Assembly (NCBI RefSeq): GCF_900129885.1
Contig: NZ_FQXE01000002.1
Span: 434,001-498,000 of the forward strand
Reading direction: 5' to 3'
DNA from: Pollutimonas bauzanensis
GTDB lineage: Bacteria > Pseudomonadota > Gammaproteobacteria > Burkholderiales > Burkholderiaceae_B
Length of the DNA: 64,000 nucleotides
Shown here: piece after piece, positions 61,290-64,000 of the stretch
Layout of the letters: every line of letters starts with the position of its first letter
Position numbering within the stretch: position 1 is the first letter of the stretch
Translations under genes and position numbers: made by a program
Notes under the pieces: generated by a model
The model's database searches: none
What the model saw: only the letters and a program-made list of their open reading frames with translations
Told to the model about the DNA's origin: nothing

Positions 61290-63057
61290 GAGCGCTCCAT
61301 TTCTTGCCCAGATAGGCATCAATCACGGCTTGTTCGCTGGTGACAGTGGCGGGATCGCCTATCGCCAGGACGGTTCCATGGTCAAGCACGAGAAGCCGAT
61401 CGGCCAGGCGGACCATGGCATGCATCGTATGTTCGATGATGACGATTGTTATGCCCTCGTCCTGGATGCCCTGAATGGCATGCATCATGAGCTCGACCTC
61501 GTCGGCTCCGAGTCCCGCCAGGATCTCATCGAGCAACAGGACCTTGGGCCGCGATGCCAGGGCGCGCGCCAGTTCCATCAAGCGCAGCTGTATGGTCGAC
61601 AAACCGCCTGCCAGCGATTCCGAATTGGCCTCGAGGCCTACCCGGGCCACCGCGTCGCGCGCATAGGCATAAGCCTTCTCGTCGCCCGGCTCGCCGGCGA
61701 ATGCGCCCACCACCACATTCTGCAGAACGCTCAGATTGGCGAAGGGCCGCGCCACCTGGAATGTGCGGGCAATGCCGATTCTGCAGATCTCGTGGGGCCG
61801 GAGGCCGACAATATCCCGCCCCTCATGGATGACGCTGCCTTCCGATACCGGAATGATGCCATTTATCAAATTGAACAATGTGGTCTTGCCGGCGCCATTG
61901 GGACCTATGATGCCCAGGATCTCGCCCCGGTAGACGTCGAAGGATACATTCTGGACCGCCGCGAGGCCGCCGAACGATTTGGACACCCCCTTGGCCGACA
62001 GGGCAATATCATTGCCGCGCGGCGATGCCGTCCTCTTGAGCGCTTTTTCCGGCGGCGCCATGGGAGGGAGGGCATCGGAAGTCGTTCCGGCCCCCCGCTG
62101 GCGCTTGAAAAAGGCCAATGCCTTGAACAATATCCCCTCGGGCGCCATGATGACGACGAGGACGATGGCCAGGCCATAGACGACGCCTTGTATGCCAGGC
62201 AGCTTGTCACCCAGTTGGGCGCTCAGGTACTCGCTGATCGGCACCAGCGTAATGGCGCCGATCACGGGGCCCGCAACGGTGCCCACGCCGCCGAACAAGG
62301 CGAAAATCACTGCCTGCGCCGATATGAGCGGACCAAAGACCGCCGGCGGCGAAACAATCAGCAGCACCACCGCATATAGGCCGCCCGCGGCGCCGGCTAT
62401 GCCCGCGGACAACACCAGCGCCATCAGCTTCCAATTGAAGGGATTGATCCCCGAAGCATCGGCGGCCAGTTCGTTCTGTTTGATGGCCAGCAGCGACAAG
62501 CCGAAACGCGACTTGCTGATGCGCAGGCTGATGAGCAGGGCAATGATCAGCAGCGCGATCGCCAGCACAACGTAGCAGCGGGTATCGGAAAACTGCATAT
62601 AGGCCCACGGCGCCTCGCGCCGCATCGGAATCGCGACCTCCTGATAGCCCAGCCATTCAAACACATAGAGCAGCGCCAGCGGATAGGCCAGCATGGCCAG
62701 GCCGAAATAATGGCCGCGGAGCCGGAAAGTCAGCGCGCCGATCAATGCGCCGGCCATGGCCCCTACCGCGGTGGCTATCGGAATGCCCATCCATGGAGAA
62801 ATGGCGAGCTTCTCGGACAGCAGCGCCACCGTATAGGCGCCCAGCCCGAAAAATGCGGCGTGCCCGAACGAAACCAGGCCGGAGTAGCCGCTGAAGATAT
62901 TCCATGACACGCCCAGCGTGGCCCAGATCGGCACGATCGTGAGCATCAGAAGATAATACGGATTGCTTACCGAGAAGGAGACGGCTAGATACAGCGCCGC
63001 CAGGATAATGATTCGGAAGGTCGCGCTTCTATCGCGCCAGAAAATTGCATTAAGCAC
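61276..63057 (-). CDS. LIV-type ABC transporter LivM-LivG fusion protein
   Basis: 593 residues. About residues 1-325 form a LivM permease with VSWNIFSGYSGLVSFGHAAFFGLGAYT and GGVGTVAGPVIGA. A basic Pro/Ala linker of about 25 residues leads to a LivG ATPase from about residue 350, with Walker A GPNGAGKTT and Walker B VLLLDEILAGLGADE. No frameshift or internal stop separates the two parts. It overlaps LivH by eight bases and LivF by 14. Fusion fixes the ratio of channel and motor subunits. Confidence 0.94.
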   Translation of the reverse strand: MLNAIFWRDRSATFRIIILAALYLAVSFSVSNPYYLLMLTIVPIWATLGVSWNIFSGYSGLVSFGHAAFFGLGAYTVALLSEKLAISPWMGIPIATAVGAMAGALIGALTFRLRGHYFGLAMLAYPLALLYVFEWLGYQEVAIPMRREAPWAYMQFSDTRCYVVLAIALLIIALLISLRISKSRFGLSLLAIKQNELAADASGINPFNWKLMALVLSAGIAGAAGGLYAVVLLIVSPPAVFGPLISAQAVIFALFGGVGTVAGPVIGAITLVPISEYLSAQLGDKLPGIQGVVYGLAIVLVVIMAPEGILFKALAFFKRQRGAGTTSDALPPMAPPEKALKRTASPRGNDIALSAKGVSKSFGGLAAVQNVSFDVYRGEILGIIGPNGAGKTTLFNLINGIIPVSEGSVIHEGRDIVGLRPHEICRIGIARTFQVARPFANLSVLQNVVVGAFAGEPGDEKAYAYARDAVARVGLEANSESLAGGLSTIQLRLMELARALASRPKVLLLDEILAGLGADEVELMMHAIQGIQDEGITIVIIEHTMHAMVRLADRLLVLDHGTVLAIGDPATVTSEQAVIDAYLGKKWSAHAKR

Positions 63058-64000
63058 GATCTACGGACCTCCCGAAAAGCCCCTGGGGACGCAAGAGAAT
63101 AATGAGCAGAAAAACGACGAAAATCGCCGCGTTCTGCAGTTGCACCGGCAGCACGATGGCCGACAGCTGCTGCACCAGCCCGATCGTGAGCCCCCCCCAG
63201 AATGCGCCGGCTATGCTGCCTATGCCGCCAAGCACCACGCCCGCGAACATGATCACGATGAACTCGATGCCGACATATGGATGAAACGGAAAATTGACGG
63301 CAATCAATCCCCCGCCGATGGCGGTAATGGCCGCGCCCAGGCCAAAGGCGTAACGGTGCGATTTTCCGACGTCAATGCCCATATATGTGGCCGCCTCCGG
63401 GTTGTCGGCCGCGGCGCGCAACATTTTCCCGGTTCGCGAACGGGTGATGAACAGCGCCACCACCAGGACCACCACCACGGTCGCCAAAAAAGAGACTGTG
63501 CGCCCCTTGTTCAGGAAGACGCTGATATCGTCGCCCAGCAGCGGTCCGATTTCCCAGGCGCTCGAGGTAAGCGAGGTCTGGATGGTCCTCGCGCCCGAGC
63601 CGAACAGGATGAGCGCGCCGTTTTGCAGGATCAGCGACAAGCCCAATGTCAGCGTCAATTGCTGGTAGTGCCCATCACCGTCGCTGCCGGCGGCGCGCGT
63701 GCCTGTCACCCTGGCCAGCAACAGGGGATGAAGCATGGCCGCAAACGCATACAACAGGACGCCGGCCAGCAATGCGCTGACGACGGGCCCCAACACGGGA
63801 CCGATGGCCGCATTGAGGCCGAACTGGGTAAAGATGAACAAGGAGGCGTACATCCCCAGCATCAGGAATTCCCCTTGGGCGAAATTGATGACGCGCATTA
63901 CGCCGAAAATCATTCCCAGGCCCGCGCAAAGCAGGCCATAGACCCCTCCGACGACAATTCCGGTAAGAAGGGCCTGAAGAATATTTTCCACAATGATCAA
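63050..64000 (-). CDS. livH: LIV-type ABC transporter permease (LivH-like), start at or beyond window edge
   Basis: 316 codons are open to the window end; the first readable start is a TTG at 64000, with a GTG at 63991 as an alternative. The protein is already full length for LivH, so little or nothing is missing. VVGGVYGLLCAGLGMIFGVMRV, INFAQGEFLMLGMYA and GGIGSIAGAFWGG are family motifs. A hydrophilic insert, GTRAAGSDGDGHYQQL, lies near residue 100. It is the first visible gene of the third LIV operon. Confidence 0.92.
   Translation of the reverse strand: MIIVENILQALLTGIVVGGVYGLLCAGLGMIFGVMRVINFAQGEFLMLGMYASLFIFTQFGLNAAIGPVLGPVVSALLAGVLLYAFAAMLHPLLLARVTGTRAAGSDGDGHYQQLTLTLGLSLILQNGALILFGSGARTIQTSLTSSAWEIGPLLGDDISVFLNKGRTVSFLATVVVVLVVALFITRSRTGKMLRAAADNPEAATYMGIDVGKSHRYAFGLGAAITAIGGGLIAVNFPFHPYVGIEFIVIMFAGVVLGGIGSIAGAFWGGLTIGLVQQLSAIVLPVQLQNAAIFVVFLLIILLRPQGLFGRSVDRA

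Overview
The window is high-GC chromosomal DNA of a betaproteobacterium of the Bordetella/Achromobacter type (Burkholderiales, Alcaligenaceae). The main clue is six genes for Bug/TctC extracytoplasmic solute receptors, an expansion typical of that family. Dense catabolic operons, each with an adjacent LysR, Lrp, TrmB or GntR regulator, agree. No rRNA, tRNA, IS element, phage gene or CRISPR array was seen. Nearly all the DNA is accessory catabolism and uptake.

Layout. (1) 1-9298: a partial Bug receptor; a minus-strand operon of TcuA-like flavoprotein, MmgE/PrpD protein, SDR and isochorismatase-like hydrolase, divergent from a LysR regulator; a Bug/racemase-like pair; and a further Bug gene. 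(2) 9355-14154: an orphan ketoacyl-synthase chain-length-factor-like gene, a yeast-type cytosine deaminase, and a NitT-type ABC pair with a double-domain permease behind an Lrp/AsnC regulator. (3) 14294-21458: an AceE/MdeB-like 2-oxoacid dehydrogenase E1 divergent from the Lrp gene, then an aldehyde dehydrogenase, enoyl-CoA hydratase and ADP-forming acyl-CoA synthetase operon. (4) 21684-27985: a LysR gene and a second flavoprotein-Bug-PrpD-PrpD operon whose flavoprotein is frameshifted by a perfect 22-bp tandem duplication.

(5) 28269-36994: an eight-gene operon of a branched-chain-amino-acid-type (LIV) ABC transporter, nitrilase, haem aldoxime dehydratase and Old Yellow Enzyme, divergent from a TrmB-family regulator with a perfect palindrome just before its ribosome binding site. 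This looks like a complete aldoxime/nitrile uptake and degradation unit and is the most interesting system here. (6) 37062-42274: a Tat-exported PhoX phosphatase, then GntR-Bug-amidase with a 34-bp perfect palindrome before the GntR gene. (7) 42275-49178: a 675-bp intergenic region with 14-bp repeats, a Bug receptor and a Dpp-type peptide/nickel ABC operon; the last two share a duplicated upstream control region. (8) 49277-58256: a nine-gene operon of a second LIV transporter with DhaK/DhaL kinase subunits, an amidohydrolase and an AldA-like dehydrogenase. (9) 58527-64000: a third LIV transporter, with a natural LivM-LivG fusion, and a nitroreductase; its LivH runs to the window edge.

The common plan is high-affinity capture of an unusual organic acid, nitrile, amide or polyol by a periplasmic receptor, coupled to a short dedicated set of enzymes and a local regulator. 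Substrates are inferred from gene families and context, not proven. All coordinates and motif readings come from inspection of the sequence; no database search was run.
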